Source of the DNA: a virus
Length of the DNA stretch: 46,604 nucleotides
Direction: 5' to 3' (one strand)
Virus record (IMG/VR): IMGVR_UViG_3300046517_000307
Location: 1-46,604 of that record
Positions 28,316 through 39,721 of the stretch are shown one piece after another. Each line of letters starts with the position of its first letter. Position 1 is the stretch's first letter. The notes under the pieces were generated by a model that saw only the letters and a program-made list of their open reading frames with translations, was not told the DNA's origin and ran no database searches. The position numbers and the translations under genes were made by a program.

Positions 28316-31150
28316 ATGTTGTGTCCTATATGCAATAGCGGCACAACGATCCGGGCCGGTGATTCGCCTTACAACGTATGCCACGAATGCGGCACATGGT
28401 TTCAAAGCCCGCTTCCGAAAAAGATTTACGAAGGCGCGCACGAACCGCCTGGCGATACGATGTCGGACGGGGAAAAGGAAGCGAATCGGCATCTTGCCAA
28501 TTCCCTATTCGACAACGTGCTAGGCGGCAACATTGGGCTTTGCGTCGACCTTGGCGCGAAGTTTCCCTTCCTTTCGCATTGCCTGCAAAAGCGCGGGTGC
28601 GACGCGCTCGCGGTCGACGCTATCGACACGGCGCCGCACTTCGGCGAAGTGTTGGGCGTGCGCATGCTCCGGTGCGACTTTGAGGACGATTGGCAATGGA
28701 TCATCAAGGAAGTCGGCCCGCGCCCGGTCAAGCTTTTTACGATGGTGCACGCCTTCGAACACGTTTATAACCCGCGGCGCCTGTTGCTGCGCATGCGCGA
28801 CTTGCTCGCGCCCGACGGTCGCATATTCATTCGCATGCCCGACCACGGCGTACCGGGTTACGAACGCGACATGCGCGCGTCGCACTACCTCATTCACCCG
28901 TGGTTTTACGCCATCGGCAGCATTCTTGAAATGTGCGCACAATTGGGCGATGTCTTCGAAGTGGAGCGCGCCGACGAAGTGCAACCGGGCCAGCGCGACA
29001 TAACCTTGCGCCCGCTTGCCAGGCGCCCGCGCTTGTCGGTTGCCATTATTTGCAAGAATGAACAGCGCGACATTGGCAAAGCGATTGCGTCGGTTAAGCC
29101 GATTGCCGACACGTTCGTTGTCTGCGATACCGGGTCGACCGATAACACGATGGCGGCAACGTTGGACGCGTGCAGCGACGCGCGCTTGATGTGGTCGGAA
29201 TATACCGGCGCCAGCGAGCGCGACGACGCGGGCGATTGGAAACTTTGGGACTTCGCCAAGGCGCGCAATCACGCGTTGGAGATTGCCGAAACGACCGGCG
29301 ACGAATGGGTTATGTGGATTGACGCTGACGACATCGTGCGCACGCCGCGGGCGTTTAAGCGCGCAATGTACTGGCCCCAATTCGGAAGCTTCGGCGCGTG
29401 GATTGTCGCGGGCGGGCATCGCTGGGTACATTACCGGATGTGGAAACGAAGCGCGCACGTTCGCTTCAAAGGTCGCTGCCACGAATACCCCGTGCTAGAC
29501 GATGTGCCCGGCACCGTAATAATGGAATCGGCCATTACGCACGACGCCGAGCCGACCATTGGCGAAACCGGCAACGACCGAAATTTGCGTATGCTTATGC
29601 GCGAATGGGACGAAAGCGCGACGACGCGCGGCGCGTTCTATATCGGGTGCACGCACCGCGACGCCGGGCGTTGGGACGAAGCCGCGCATTGGTTCCGCGC
29701 GCGTATTACGCTAGGCGAAGGCTATCGTGATGAATGGTTATTTGCGCATTTGTACCTTGCGCGCGCGCTGCGCCAGTTGAAGCGCGCCGACGAAGCCGAA
29801 GTCGTCTTGTGCAGCGGGTTGGCGCTTGCGCCTGATTGGCAAGAATTCCGCATGGAGCTTGCGCAAATGCACTACGCCGCAAAGCGTTATGACGTAGCGA
29901 TTGCGCATGCGGAATTGGCGCTCAATCAACCCATACCGGAAACGCACCTTTGGCGCGAGCATGGGCAGTACCGCGACCAACCGGCGCGCCTTATCTCATG
30001 GTGCCACGATCACGCCGGGGCGCTGCAACGTTCGCTAGAATTCGCCAAGCTCGCGCAAAGCCTTATCGGCGGGCCGGATCACGAATGGAATGTGCGCATC
30101 ATCGGGCTAGAGCAACGCATCGCTGCACCGGATGAACCGCAACCGGGCGGCGCCGAAGCGGTCAAGTGGTCGAAGGCTTTGAATGCATCGCGCCCGATTA
30201 TCGGCTTATGTCGGCCCGGCGCCATCGGCGATATTCTCATGACGCTAAACCTAATCCCGGCGTTGCGCGAAGCTAATCCCGGTCATGACATTTATTACTT
30301 CTGCGCTCCGCAATACGCTGCACAGGATTCGCTAGGTTGGATCATTCAAGCCGCCGGGTGTGATGCCGTGATGTCGTCAGACCATTGGGAGCAATGGCGC
30401 GGCAAGTTCGCGCGCGCCGTTTCGCTTGTCGGCTACCCGCTCGCCGAAGGCTATCCCGACAAACCTATGCAACGGCATTTACTTGAATACTTCGCCGATG
30501 AAATGGGCGTTTTTCCGGTCGACTTGCAGCGTAACGTTTTCGCGCCTGCGTCGCTTACGCTGCCGCTGCCATACATCGAAGACACGGTGCCATATGCCAC
30601 ATTGCAAGTAACCGCCGGTTGGTCGGCATACAAGCAATGGCCGTTTGATAAGTGGGCGCAAGTCGTCGCCGCGCTTCCCGACATCCGTTTTATTCAGATT
30701 GGCGAGCGCGACGCGCCGCGCATTCCTGGCACATGGAATTTCATGTTAGGCACATCGCTGCAATATTCCATTGCCGAAGTCGCCAACGCGCGATTGCATG
30801 TCGGCATTGATTCGTTCGCAAACCACTTGACGAATTATTACTGGCAAAGCGGCAACCACACGAAGCGCACGCCTGGCGTGATCCTTTGGGGGTCGACACA
30901 GGCGAGCGCGGCGGGCTATCCCGGCAACACGAACATTTCGAAAGGCTTGCATTGCCAACCGTGTTTCAAGGAAGACGAAACCATTAGCAGGCACCCGCGC
31001 GGCATTTGCAAGAATCCGCCTTATGATGTCGGGCCAGGAAGCGAAACGGGGTTACGCTTTTACGGTGACGGCTTGCACGCGTGCATGGCGGCGATTACCG
31101 TTGATGAAGTCGTGGAAGCGATACGCGAAAAGTGGGGCAGCGCCACATAA
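28316..31150 (+). CDS. Methyltransferase / GT2 / TPR / GT9 glycan-modifying fusion
   Basis: 944 residues from ATG 28316. Residues 3-25 form a zinc ribbon (CPIC, CHEC). Residues of about 75-230 are a SAM-dependent methyltransferase (GLCVDLGAKFPFLSH, VHAFEHVYNPRRLLLRMRDL). Residues of about 239-415 are a GT2 glycosyltransferase (LSVAIICKNEQRDIGKAI, DTGSTDNT, WIDADD with Asp336/Asp338). Residues of about 440-600 read as TPR-like helices. Residues 625-935 are a GT9 heptosyltransferase-like domain (CRPGAIGDILM, GWSAYKQWPFDKWAQV, LHVGIDSFANHL). Together these could build and methylate a glycan on LPS, on a virion protein or on DNA. It is the last early gene before the hairpin. Confidence 0.85.
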   Translation: MLCPICNSGTTIRAGDSPYNVCHECGTWFQSPLPKKIYEGAHEPPGDTMSDGEKEANRHLANSLFDNVLGGNIGLCVDLGAKFPFLSHCLQKRGCDALAVDAIDTAPHFGEVLGVRMLRCDFEDDWQWIIKEVGPRPVKLFTMVHAFEHVYNPRRLLLRMRDLLAPDGRIFIRMPDHGVPGYERDMRASHYLIHPWFYAIGSILEMCAQLGDVFEVERADEVQPGQRDITLRPLARRPRLSVAIICKNEQRDIGKAIASVKPIADTFVVCDTGSTDNTMAATLDACSDARLMWSEYTGASERDDAGDWKLWDFAKARNHALEIAETTGDEWVMWIDADDIVRTPRAFKRAMYWPQFGSFGAWIVAGGHRWVHYRMWKRSAHVRFKGRCHEYPVLDDVPGTVIMESAITHDAEPTIGETGNDRNLRMLMREWDESATTRGAFYIGCTHRDAGRWDEAAHWFRARITLGEGYRDEWLFAHLYLARALRQLKRADEAEVVLCSGLALAPDWQEFRMELAQMHYAAKRYDVAIAHAELALNQPIPETHLWREHGQYRDQPARLISWCHDHAGALQRSLEFAKLAQSLIGGPDHEWNVRIIGLEQRIAAPDEPQPGGAEAVKWSKALNASRPIIGLCRPGAIGDILMTLNLIPALREANPGHDIYYFCAPQYAAQDSLGWIIQAAGCDAVMSSDHWEQWRGKFARAVSLVGYPLAEGYPDKPMQRHLLEYFADEMGVFPVDLQRNVFAPASLTLPLPYIEDTVPYATLQVTAGWSAYKQWPFDKWAQVVAALPDIRFIQIGERDAPRIPGTWNFMLGTSLQYSIAEVANARLHVGIDSFANHLTNYYWQSGNHTKRTPGVILWGSTQASAAGYPGNTNISKGLHCQPCFKEDETISRHPRGICKNPPYDVGPGSETGLRFYGDGLHACMAAITVDEVVEAIREKWGSAT

Positions 31151-31153
31151 CAA

Positions 31154-31177
31154 AAAGGCCCGCCGTAGCGGGCCTTT
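31154..31177. terminator. Perfect bidirectional hairpin terminator between convergent operons
   Basis: AAAGGCCCGC (31154-31163), loop CGTA, GCGGGCCTTT (31168-31177): a 10-bp stem without mismatch, with A and T tracts on both sides so that it can work in either direction. It ends the + strand early operon (stop 31150) and faces the end of the - strand operon (stop 31196). Confidence 0.93.
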
Positions 31178-31195
31178 CCTTTTCGCGTTGCCTAT

Positions 31196-31543
31196 TTACG
31201 GCGTCGGCGGGACGTCGGGCGTAACTGCGCCGAAGGTGAAATTCGCCGCGACCGCATCGCCCGCAATGACCGAAACGGAATCCACGAAATCGACGTTATT
31301 GGTTCCCGTGCCAAGGTCAACGTCGGCATTGACGGTTACTTGCGAAACGCCGATTGTGTCGGTGACATGAATCTTCGCGCTCATGCCATCCGGCGCCGCG
31401 GTGATCGAATCGACAACGGTTGAATCGCTCGCCGTCCAAGTCGGAACGCCGTCAACCTTCGCGGGCTTTCCTTTCGAATCAACGAACGAAATCGCAACAT
31501 CAACCGTGCCGGGTACGTCGGTGTCTTTGACGACAAGTGCCAT
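31196..31543 (-). CDS. Ig-like (Big-type) virion protein
   Basis: 115 residues from ATG 31543, with AAGGGG six bases upstream. The frame is open further upstream (GTG 31681 would give 161 residues). The sequence is a single Ig-like beta sandwich (VDVAISFVDSKGKPAKVDGV, PTWTASDSTVVDS, AKIHVTDTIGVSQVTVNADV), like the bacterial Ig domains on phage surfaces and decoration proteins. It ends VTPDVPPTP. As the last gene of the late operon it might decorate head or tail. The 183 bases between it and the next gene upstream hold no other clear gene. Confidence 0.72.
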   Translation of the reverse strand: MALVVKDTDVPGTVDVAISFVDSKGKPAKVDGVPTWTASDSTVVDSITAAPDGMSAKIHVTDTIGVSQVTVNADVDLGTGTNNVDFVDSVSVIAGDAVAANFTFGAVTPDVPPTP

Positions 31544-31726
31544 GTCTGCCCCTTCGCTTGTGAATGAAACGCCTTTGAACAAATAGGTAACGCGCCGCGT
31601 AATGGTGCGGTGCTTACCGCCGCAAAACGACAAGCAAAACATTCTCCGAAAGTGCCGGATCATTTCGGATTCGTGTGTCACGGTGCACCTTTCGCGGCAA
31701 TGGTTGAACATTACAACACGGGCGGT

Positions 31727-31921
31727 TTAAGCAAGCAAGTCGCCTGCCCCTGCCGCCCGAGCCGCCGCCAATAGAATCGCATCATTTTTCGCCAGCAAGG
31801 CATCGACTAGCGGCGCATCATCGGGGCCAGGCACGAAGGTAAAGGCAACCGAGCGCACGCCTTCAAAGTCGTTGTGCAATTCGACAACAACGTTGACCTT
31901 TGTTACGCCCGGCGGCGTCAT
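31727..31921 (-). CDS. Small hypothetical protein after the lysozyme gene
   Basis: 64 residues; ATG 31921 overlaps the lysozyme stop (ATGA). It has a short beta hairpin (VTKVNVVVELHNDFEGVRSV) and a helical alanine-rich end (VDALLAKNDAILLAAARAAG). No family is recognised. The coupling to the lysozyme gene hints at a lysis-related role. Confidence 0.6.
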   Translation of the reverse strand: MTPPGVTKVNVVVELHNDFEGVRSVAFTFVPGPDDAPLVDALLAKNDAILLAAARAAGAGDLLA

Positions 31922-33009
31922 TTCGCGCTGCCCTTCGACGCCAATTCGGAAAGCACGGCGGTTTGCGCGCTAGAGTTTTTGCTACCGTCAAAGCGATAGG
32001 CGAATATCTCGCGCCACACGCCAAAGCCGATTGCCAGCAACGGCCCGGCAACGCCGATTAAGCCGGTGTTGATGTCATTCTTTGCGATTGCCTGATAAAT
32101 GATTGCCGACGTAAAGCCCAAAAGCATTAGCGTTGCCGCGCCGCCCGCGAACCAAACCAACCACGGCGTCATGTCCCACTTTTCGACAGCGGCAACGCGC
32201 GCGGCAGATTCGCGCCCGGCGATTTCCGCCGCCCATGTGTCTTTGTCGTAACCGTGGAGCTTGTCGAATAGCGGCGCCAATTGGTCAAGCGAATATTGCT
32301 CAAGCTTCGCCACGGTTGCCGCTTGCTGTTCCGGCGGTTGCGCCGTCACCGCGGCGACCGCCTGTATTGCCGTCGGCGCATCGGTGACGGGCACGCCGAC
32401 CGCCTGGCCGACTTGCGTAATCAGGCTTTGCAGGAATTGTCCCGCCGCCGCCGGGTCGCTGCCCGTCGCCTTTGCGATTTGCGCTTGCGCGCGCCCGCTA
32501 AACAATTGCAAGACTTGCGGCAATAGTTGAGTCAACAACGGTATCGCAATGGCGCCCACGGTATCCCCCGGTTGTTGTGTTGCTGATACCGGCGGCGTTT
32601 CCGCCGGTTGCTCGCCTGCAAACTTTGCCGCCAATGCACCCCGGCGCGCGGCTTCGCCTTCCGCGTCGCCGGGGCGTTCATATCGTTTCGAAACACAGGC
32701 GCCCGCTTCGGTTGCTGTAACGCACGCGCGCAGCGCATCGCCCGCCGCCTTTTCGTTTCCGTTAAGCTCAGAGTGCACAAACGCGAGTTGATCCTCTACC
32801 GAAGACCCGCGAATATTCTTGCCCATGACCGACGCAAAAATAGCTTGCCTATCCGCGTGCCATTGCGCAATGCCGTATGCCTGCCCGCCATCGCCGACTG
32901 CTTCGGGGTTAAGGTGACTTTCCGCGAACAAGTTGGCAACAATGCCCGCCGCTTGTGCTGGCGTCCAACCGAGGCTAACAAAATAAGCGATTGCGCGTTG
33001 CGCGTTCAT
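31918..33009 (-). CDS. Phage lysozyme with C-terminal membrane hairpin
   Basis: 363 residues, ATG 33009. Residues 1-130 match the phage tail lysozyme type: AIAYFVSLGWTPAQAAGIVA, NLFAESHLNPEAVGDGG with Glu30 the likely catalytic acid, and AYGIAQWHADRQ. A Pro/Gln linker is followed by amphipathic helices (150-260) and two strongly hydrophobic segments at about 283-306 and 315-333 with a short loop, then a polar tail. The TM pair looks like a built-in holin or membrane anchor. A plain endolysin has about 150-200 residues. Two small membrane proteins lie directly upstream. Confidence 0.8.
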   Translation of the reverse strand: MNAQRAIAYFVSLGWTPAQAAGIVANLFAESHLNPEAVGDGGQAYGIAQWHADRQAIFASVMGKNIRGSSVEDQLAFVHSELNGNEKAAGDALRACVTATEAGACVSKRYERPGDAEGEAARRGALAAKFAGEQPAETPPVSATQQPGDTVGAIAIPLLTQLLPQVLQLFSGRAQAQIAKATGSDPAAAGQFLQSLITQVGQAVGVPVTDAPTAIQAVAAVTAQPPEQQAATVAKLEQYSLDQLAPLFDKLHGYDKDTWAAEIAGRESAARVAAVEKWDMTPWLVWFAGGAATLMLLGFTSAIIYQAIAKNDINTGLIGVAGPLLAIGFGVWREIFAYRFDGSKNSSAQTAVLSELASKGSAK

Positions 33010-33420
33010 TTATTTTTCCTTTGTCGTCGCCATCGCTTCGGTTCTGGCATCGTCAAAGCGCTTCACCGCGGCGTTATATTCGTCGCCATAGGTCGCGCAC
33101 GCGCTTGCCTCAATGAGTGACATCGGCTTGCCGCTCGCCTTTTGAATGTTGCAATCGTTTACCCGGTTGCGCGCTTGCGTCGCTTCGATGCGCGCCAACT
33201 GCACCGCGGCCCATGCGTCTTTGCTTTCGTCGTGCTTTTGATGCGTCACGAATTCTTCGTGCGTCGTGAAGTAATGCAGCGCGGCGAGCGCCATCGGGCC
33301 AATTGACGCGAGGATAGCAACGGCGGTTGCGATGGTGGAAAGCGTCAACCACGGGCGCTTGTGCCAGGTTGCGACGAAGCGCTCCGACTTTGCCGCGACT
33401 TTCCGCCTTGGCGTAGTCAT
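33010..33420 (-). CDS. Membrane protein of the lysis region
   Basis: 136 residues; ATG 33420 overlaps the upstream gene by four bases. A basic N-terminus precedes one membrane helix (LTLSTIATAVAILASIGPMALAALH split at 26-49), then a long charged helical part (DESKDAWAAVQLARIEATQA, FDDARTEAMATTKE). N-in, single TM and helical periplasmic domain resembles an i-spanin, but no spanin partner (small lipoprotein) was found. It may also be a holin-like protein. Confidence 0.62.
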   Translation of the reverse strand: MTTPRRKVAAKSERFVATWHKRPWLTLSTIATAVAILASIGPMALAALHYFTTHEEFVTHQKHDESKDAWAAVQLARIEATQARNRVNDCNIQKASGKPMSLIEASACATYGDEYNAAVKRFDDARTEAMATTKEK

Positions 33421-33788
33421 TTGCCGTTCGTCCTTTGCATGCGCAAGGCTTCGATTGCCGCCTGTATTTGCGCCTGTGTTATTTGAACGTTGGTTATTTT
33501 TTCGTCCATTCGACTAACTTTTGCTTCGGTCGATTGGCGCAAATCCCGGTTTGATTCGTCGCGCTTGTTTTCCATCGAAAGGCGTTCCGTTGCAATCGTT
33601 TCAAGTGATAGCACGCGCGATTCCATTGCGCGCCCCCAAACAAGAAACGGCCCGCCGATTACAAGGCTTATGCCGAGAATCCCGACGATGGTATCAAGCG
33701 ACAAGCGCTTGTCGAAATGCCACGCGCGCCGGTCTTGCCACGCTGCCGCTTCGGCTTCATTACTCCCGCGCACATTTCGTTGTGCCAT
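33417..33788 (-). CDS. Membrane protein with coiled-coil domain
   Basis: 123 residues from ATG 33788 (AGG seven bases upstream; the frame extends to 33824). One TM helix at about 33-52 (LDTIVGILGISLVIGGPFLV) is followed by a coiled coil with heptads (SLETIATERLSMENKRDESN, VSRMDEKITNVQITQAQIQA). It is common in phages beside lysis genes and fits an i-spanin-like or holin-associated protein. Partner candidates are the next gene and the lysozyme. Confidence 0.62.
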   Translation of the reverse strand: MAQRNVRGSNEAEAAAWQDRRAWHFDKRLSLDTIVGILGISLVIGGPFLVWGRAMESRVLSLETIATERLSMENKRDESNRDLRQSTEAKVSRMDEKITNVQITQAQIQAAIEALRMQRTNGK

Positions 33789-33827
33789 CATTCCGCCTAA
33801 AAATGAAAGTGAAATTACCGACAAGGT

Positions 33828-34562
33828 TTACTCAATCCACGTTATGAGGATGTAGCCGCCACATCCGTTGCCGCCCGCGACCGGTGGCGTATGACCAGCA
33901 GCGCCGCCACCGCCCGCGCCATAAGCCGTTGCTGCCGCAGAATGCCCTGCTTCCTGCCCGACATTCCCACTACCGCCCGCGCCGCCTTGACCCCACGGCG
34001 TTGATGCACTACCGCCGCCGCCAGACATTACGCCGACGTTCGCAGCGCCGCCAACGCCGCCCGCATATCCCGGCCCTGCTGCGCCATCGCCGCCCGCGCT
34101 ATTATTAAACTGACCAATCCCACCGCCGCCACCGCCTGCAACGAAATAGGGGAATTCCATACCGCCGATACTTCCCGGGAATCCTTTTGGACTTCCATTA
34201 CTACCGATCACGCCGCGCAAGTATCCGCCTCCGTCGCCCCCAACATTGACCGGAGTCGGTGCGCCTCGCGCTATCAATGTCCCAAACGTCGTGTCGCCGC
34301 CGCTGTTGCCAAGGTGATTCGATCCCGCTGCGCCGCCCGCGCCGCCCGCGCCAACTGAATATGCGACCGTCCCTCCTGGCGTGACTGCATACGGAATATT
34401 GATGCCCCATTCTCCGCTGCCGCATCCCCCCGAAGGCGACGTTCCATTACCGCCGCCTGCACCGCCCCCCACAAGCGAAACGTAAACAAGCGACACTTCC
34501 GCAGGAACGGTGAAGTTCCCGCTTCCGCTTGTATATTCCTGCGAATGCGAACCGGTCGACAT
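33828..34562 (-). CDS. Glycine-rich tail fibre tip / adhesin
   Basis: 244 residues, ATG 34562. It starts with a short beta strand (GSGNFTVPAEVSLVYVSLVG) and continues with glycine-rich loops (GGGAGGGNGTSPSGGCGSG, GYLRGVIGSNGSPKG) interrupted by the strands needed for a polyglycine sandwich, ending GYILITWIE. This is the pattern of glycine-rich receptor-binding tips such as those of phage S16/T4-type adhesins. A similar C-terminal half is in the adjacent fibre gene, so the tip was probably duplicated. It should decide host range. Confidence 0.78.
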   Translation of the reverse strand: MSTGSHSQEYTSGSGNFTVPAEVSLVYVSLVGGGAGGGNGTSPSGGCGSGEWGINIPYAVTPGGTVAYSVGAGGAGGAAGSNHLGNSGGDTTFGTLIARGAPTPVNVGGDGGGYLRGVIGSNGSPKGFPGSIGGMEFPYFVAGGGGGGIGQFNNSAGGDGAAGPGYAGGVGGAANVGVMSGGGGSASTPWGQGGAGGSGNVGQEAGHSAAATAYGAGGGGAAGHTPPVAGGNGCGGYILITWIE

Positions 34563-34565
34563 GGC

Positions 34566-36038
<1,473 letters not shown>

Positions 36039-36052
36039 GATCTTTTTCCCTG

Positions 36053-39000
36053 TTAAGCCGGTTCAATGTCCATTTCAACCGCCATCGGAACGCGCGACGC
36101 GTTCGGCACCGTGACGACAAAGTAATACGTTGTCGAATGTTGCAGCGTCGCATACTGCGTCGGAAACGGATTAGGCGCGCCGACGACGGCGTAAATTTGC
36201 GGGTAAAAACTATTTTGGTCGACGTAAGGTATAAGCGGATTGCCGCATGGCACATCGGTAAGCTTTAGCCCACGCGTCCCCGGTGCGCTGCCATACTCAA
36301 AGGCCCATAAGCGCACCTTGAATGCTCCGCTTCCCGGCGTCGTGAGACTAAGCAACCATGTCGAATTGTTGTCGAAACCCGCCGGGTTTTGGATGATGCC
36401 GGAATCGCCAACGGCCCATGTAAGCGTTGTCGAATACACCGTGCCGGGGCACGACCCCGACGGCGGCGGCAGCGGCGGCGGGTTGTTGTACGGCGTCACC
36501 GGGTTAAGCGGCGCGTCGATAGTCGACCCGCTGCCCGCCAATGCGGCGCCCGCTTGAATGCCTAGCCCAAGCGTGCCGATTTGTCCGACGGTGCAATAAA
36601 TGACTTGCTGCGCAGCGCCGAAGTCGGTTACTTGCTGCGCGGCGGTATAGGTCACGGTCGGCGATGTGATGCCGGTAATCACGCGCGCGCATACCGTGTA
36701 CGTCGCGTCCCAAATTTGCACAACGTACAATTCAGACGCTTCGGAAAGCGGAACGTCGGTAAAGTTAACCCAAGTGCCGCCGATGCGCGTTCGTCTTATC
36801 CATGTGATTGTCAGGTCGCCGGAACCATTCAAGCCGCCGCCAATCTGCACGGGCGAGTAACAGCGCAGCGCCACGCCGTTATTGGTGAAACCGACCGCCG
36901 ATGCGCTGCCAAGCGTTTGCCCCGACGTAACCGCCTTGAATGCGCGCGCCGCGCCGATTTCGGCAAATGGCCCGACGACGTTGAGCGATGTCGGCAGCAA
37001 TACGAACCGGTCGGCGGCGCCGTGTTGCGCTTGCGCCCATTCGGTGCCGCGGCGACCGCGCAAAAGCCCGCTCAATTCATAAGTAAACGCCGTGGTTAAA
37101 ACGGCATTCTTGAATTGCACGAATTCATCGCCGATAAGGCACTCATTAGCGCCGTTCAATACTTCGATTTCCGCGGCGCTGGCAAGCTCGCCGCTGCCAG
37201 GATTCAACACGACCGTTACCCGATTGATTTCGTCAAACACGTTGCCGCCGTAAAAATTGCCGAGCAATGTTGACGCATAACCGAAAGTGTCGGGCGTTAT
37301 GTCTGTGGCAATCTCCGAATAATTAACGCCGCCATCAAGCGACTTGTAAAGCGTAGCGCCCGCCCAACGCGCCGTGGTCGCGCCATTCATCGCGGCATAG
37401 TATCCATTCGTCGCGTCGTGATCCGTTACAAGCGGAATGTCCAACAGCAACAACGTCGTTGCCTGTGGCGATTGCGTCGGGCCGGGCGTGTATCCGCCGG
37501 GTTGCGACGCGACCGGCGCCGACACCATGACGATAGCCTTGGCGCGCACGCCATCAAGCTTTATGGTCGTCGTGCCCGCTTCATCCTTTTGCGCAATGCG
37601 CAGCGTATACCCCGGCACGTTGATAACGTCGCACGGTTCCAGGTAGGCATACTTGCGCGGCAAAAACGTGGTGAACGATTCGCGCTCAAGCCATGCCATG
37701 AAAAGGTTTACTTCGGCAATCTGCACCGCCTTTTGCGCCGGGAACACAAGCGCCAACTGCACCGAAGTAATCAATTGGCTTGACGTTACTTCGCGCTGCG
37801 CCAATTGCGTGCCGGGTTGGTATGCCGCGGCCAGGTCAAGATAACCGACCGAAAACACGGCGGGCAAATCAACCTCTTGCGCGCGCTGCACCGTGACGAT
37901 GGCGGGCGGCGTGCCCCCGGTCGGTTGCGCGGCAAGATCATTTTGCGGAATCGTAACAATTGGATCGGCGCCGCGCTTCACAAACTTAACAACCGTGTCG
38001 GATTCAACGGCGTCGAAAAAGTATCCGATTTGCAACGGTTCAATGGCGGTGCGGCAATCCATTTGATTAGCGAGCCGATACCCGTAAACCGTGTCGATCA
38101 ATTGCGATACGTCGATGTCGCTTGTCGTCAATCCGGCGCGCACCGACAAATCGGACACAACGCTTGCCAGCGTCGGGTATTGTTGCGCGTCGATTGGCAG
38201 GCGCGTATACAACCCGACCGATGCCGCGCCAGCCCAAAAGCAATAACCCTCTTGCGGCGACATGACGCTTGACGCGCTAAATTGCTGCGTGCTACCAATC
38301 GGCACCGGTTGCGTCGAATTGGCTACCGAGTCATAAGCAAAATTGCCGGTTTCGTCGATATGGTAAACGCTAACATTCTGTGCCATTGCACCGGCGCCGG
38401 TGCCACTCCCGCGCCAAAACCAAACGCCGTTTTGTTCGGCGCATAGCGAATAATAATTGCCGGTTCCGCTACCGCCCGTGCCGAACGCGAGCGCGGGAAC
38501 ACCGAGATTAGGAATTACCGTGCCGCTGGCAATTAGCGCGGTGCCAACAATCTTGTGCCAATGATCGCAAGTGTTAAGCGCGAAGTCAGTTCCGGTAAAA
38601 ACGAACATGGTTGAACCGTCGGGCGTAAAGCACACGCCCATAACCTGTTGCCCGGCGGGAAGTAGCGAACCGTAATCAAATCCGCAATACACAATGCCGC
38701 TGCCGTCGACATTTACATTGCCACTCGCCAACGCAGGAAAGTGCGTGCCGTCGCCGCCCGTTGTATAAGGCCCGCCTGTGTCATAGTAATAAAGTGGTTG
38801 CCCGTTAAAATTGCCGATTCCCAACCATTGCCATTGAAACCAATTGACCGGCGGCGGAAAGTGATAATTCAAAATGATTTCATCCGGCACCGCCTTGGCA
38901 ATGCCGGTCGTCGTGTCACCCGTCCAAACGATTGAAGGCCAGTCGAAATTGCTTTGCGTGTTCGGCACAATCTCACTATCGAACACGGCAATGCTATCGG

Positions 39001-39721
39001 TTGAGCCGACCGCCGGAACAGACGTAAAGCATGGAACCGGAAAACCGGTAAAGCCGAAATCGGTACTGCGCCAGTTAAAGCCGATGGCATTGTTCGCGGC
39101 GACTAATCGAATTGGAGCATTGCCTAATCCTTGCATTGTCACTTCGAATTCGAATGCCGGAATGCGATTACCGAAATCGGTTAAATACATCGTATCGGCG
39201 ACGACGTAAGCGCGCCCGCGATAGCCTGGCACGAAGCCAACGCCAAGCACGCCCTCCATCGTCGGGTCGGCGCCTTGCGTCGTGTCGCCAAGGTAAAGCG
39301 CGGTGAACGGAAACGCATTCGACAACGCGCTGCCAACCGTCTTGTCGAAGATCAAACGACCGTCGGCCCAAATCCGCGTAACGTCTTGAATCGGCCCCTC
39401 GCACAACATGACGGCGAATGATGCGCTATAGGTGTAGTCGGTGACTTTCGGGCCACCCTTGCCGCCGCTCTTGTGTTCGTGTTCCTGCAAATCGGTTTGC
39501 CAAATAACATTGCCAGCGATGCGCGACACGCCGTAAAGTATGGGAATCATTTGCCCATACTGCGAAGCTTGCACTTTCAAATCGGTTAGGCGCGGCCCAT
39601 TCTGCCCCTTGCCGGGGTCAAGTGCCGCGCCGAGCGCGGAACCAATCGCCCAACCAATTTCGGGCGCGCCGAAAAACGAACCGACTAAGGCGCCCGCTGC
39701 GCCTAAAACTAGGGTCGTCAT
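36053..39721 (-). CDS. Tail tip / hub protein (GTA gp15-like)
   Basis: 1222 residues from ATG 39721, which overlaps the upstream stop (ATGA). A glycine/alanine-rich hydrophobic start ([20 protein letters not shown]) leads to [20 protein letters not shown] and [17 protein letters not shown], the classical start of large siphovirus tail tip proteins. A long central beta region, the hub-like [14 protein letters not shown] and [20 protein letters not shown] part, and C-terminal FN3-like pieces follow. Its position after NlpC, DUF2163 and DUF2460 genes matches the RcGTA and lambda gpJ order. Binds the fibres and opens the tail on contact. Confidence 0.88.
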   Translation of the reverse strand: MTTLVLGAAGALVGSFFGAPEIGWAIGSALGAALDPGKGQNGPRLTDLKVQASQYGQMIPILYGVSRIAGNVIWQTDLQEHEHKSGGKGGPKVTDYTYSASFAVMLCEGPIQDVTRIWADGRLIFDKTVGSALSNAFPFTALYLGDTTQGADPTMEGVLGVGFVPGYRGRAYVVADTMYLTDFGNRIPAFEFEVTMQGLGNAPIRLVAANNAIGFNWRSTDFGFTGFPVPCFTSVPAVGSTDSIAVFDSEIVPNTQSNFDWPSIVWTGDTTTGIAKAVPDEIILNYHFPPPVNWFQWQWLGIGNFNGQPLYYYDTGGPYTTGGDGTHFPALASGNVNVDGSGIVYCGFDYGSLLPAGQQVMGVCFTPDGSTMFVFTGTDFALNTCDHWHKIVGTALIASGTVIPNLGVPALAFGTGGSGTGNYYSLCAEQNGVWFWRGSGTGAGAMAQNVSVYHIDETGNFAYDSVANSTQPVPIGSTQQFSASSVMSPQEGYCFWAGAASVGLYTRLPIDAQQYPTLASVVSDLSVRAGLTTSDIDVSQLIDTVYGYRLANQMDCRTAIEPLQIGYFFDAVESDTVVKFVKRGADPIVTIPQNDLAAQPTGGTPPAIVTVQRAQEVDLPAVFSVGYLDLAAAYQPGTQLAQREVTSSQLITSVQLALVFPAQKAVQIAEVNLFMAWLERESFTTFLPRKYAYLEPCDVINVPGYTLRIAQKDEAGTTTIKLDGVRAKAIVMVSAPVASQPGGYTPGPTQSPQATTLLLLDIPLVTDHDATNGYYAAMNGATTARWAGATLYKSLDGGVNYSEIATDITPDTFGYASTLLGNFYGGNVFDEINRVTVVLNPGSGELASAAEIEVLNGANECLIGDEFVQFKNAVLTTAFTYELSGLLRGRRGTEWAQAQHGAADRFVLLPTSLNVVGPFAEIGAARAFKAVTSGQTLGSASAVGFTNNGVALRCYSPVQIGGGLNGSGDLTITWIRRTRIGGTWVNFTDVPLSEASELYVVQIWDATYTVCARVITGITSPTVTYTAAQQVTDFGAAQQVIYCTVGQIGTLGLGIQAGAALAGSGSTIDAPLNPVTPYNNPPPLPPPSGSCPGTVYSTTLTWAVGDSGIIQNPAGFDNNSTWLLSLTTPGSGAFKVRLWAFEYGSAPGTRGLKLTDVPCGNPLIPYVDQNSFYPQIYAVVGAPNPFPTQYATLQHSTTYYFVVTVPNASRVPMAVEMDIEPA

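Noticed and set aside
28520-29482. 320-codon - strand frame opposite the glycan enzyme
   Set aside because: Antisense to a multi-domain gene whose motifs are clear; the antisense translation shows none.
31544-31726. Longer Ig-like protein or a separate gene in this gap
   Set aside because: The frame is open to GTG 31681, but ATG 31543 has the better ribosome site and a domain-like start; the extension is Cys/Arg-rich and unlike the Ig domain.
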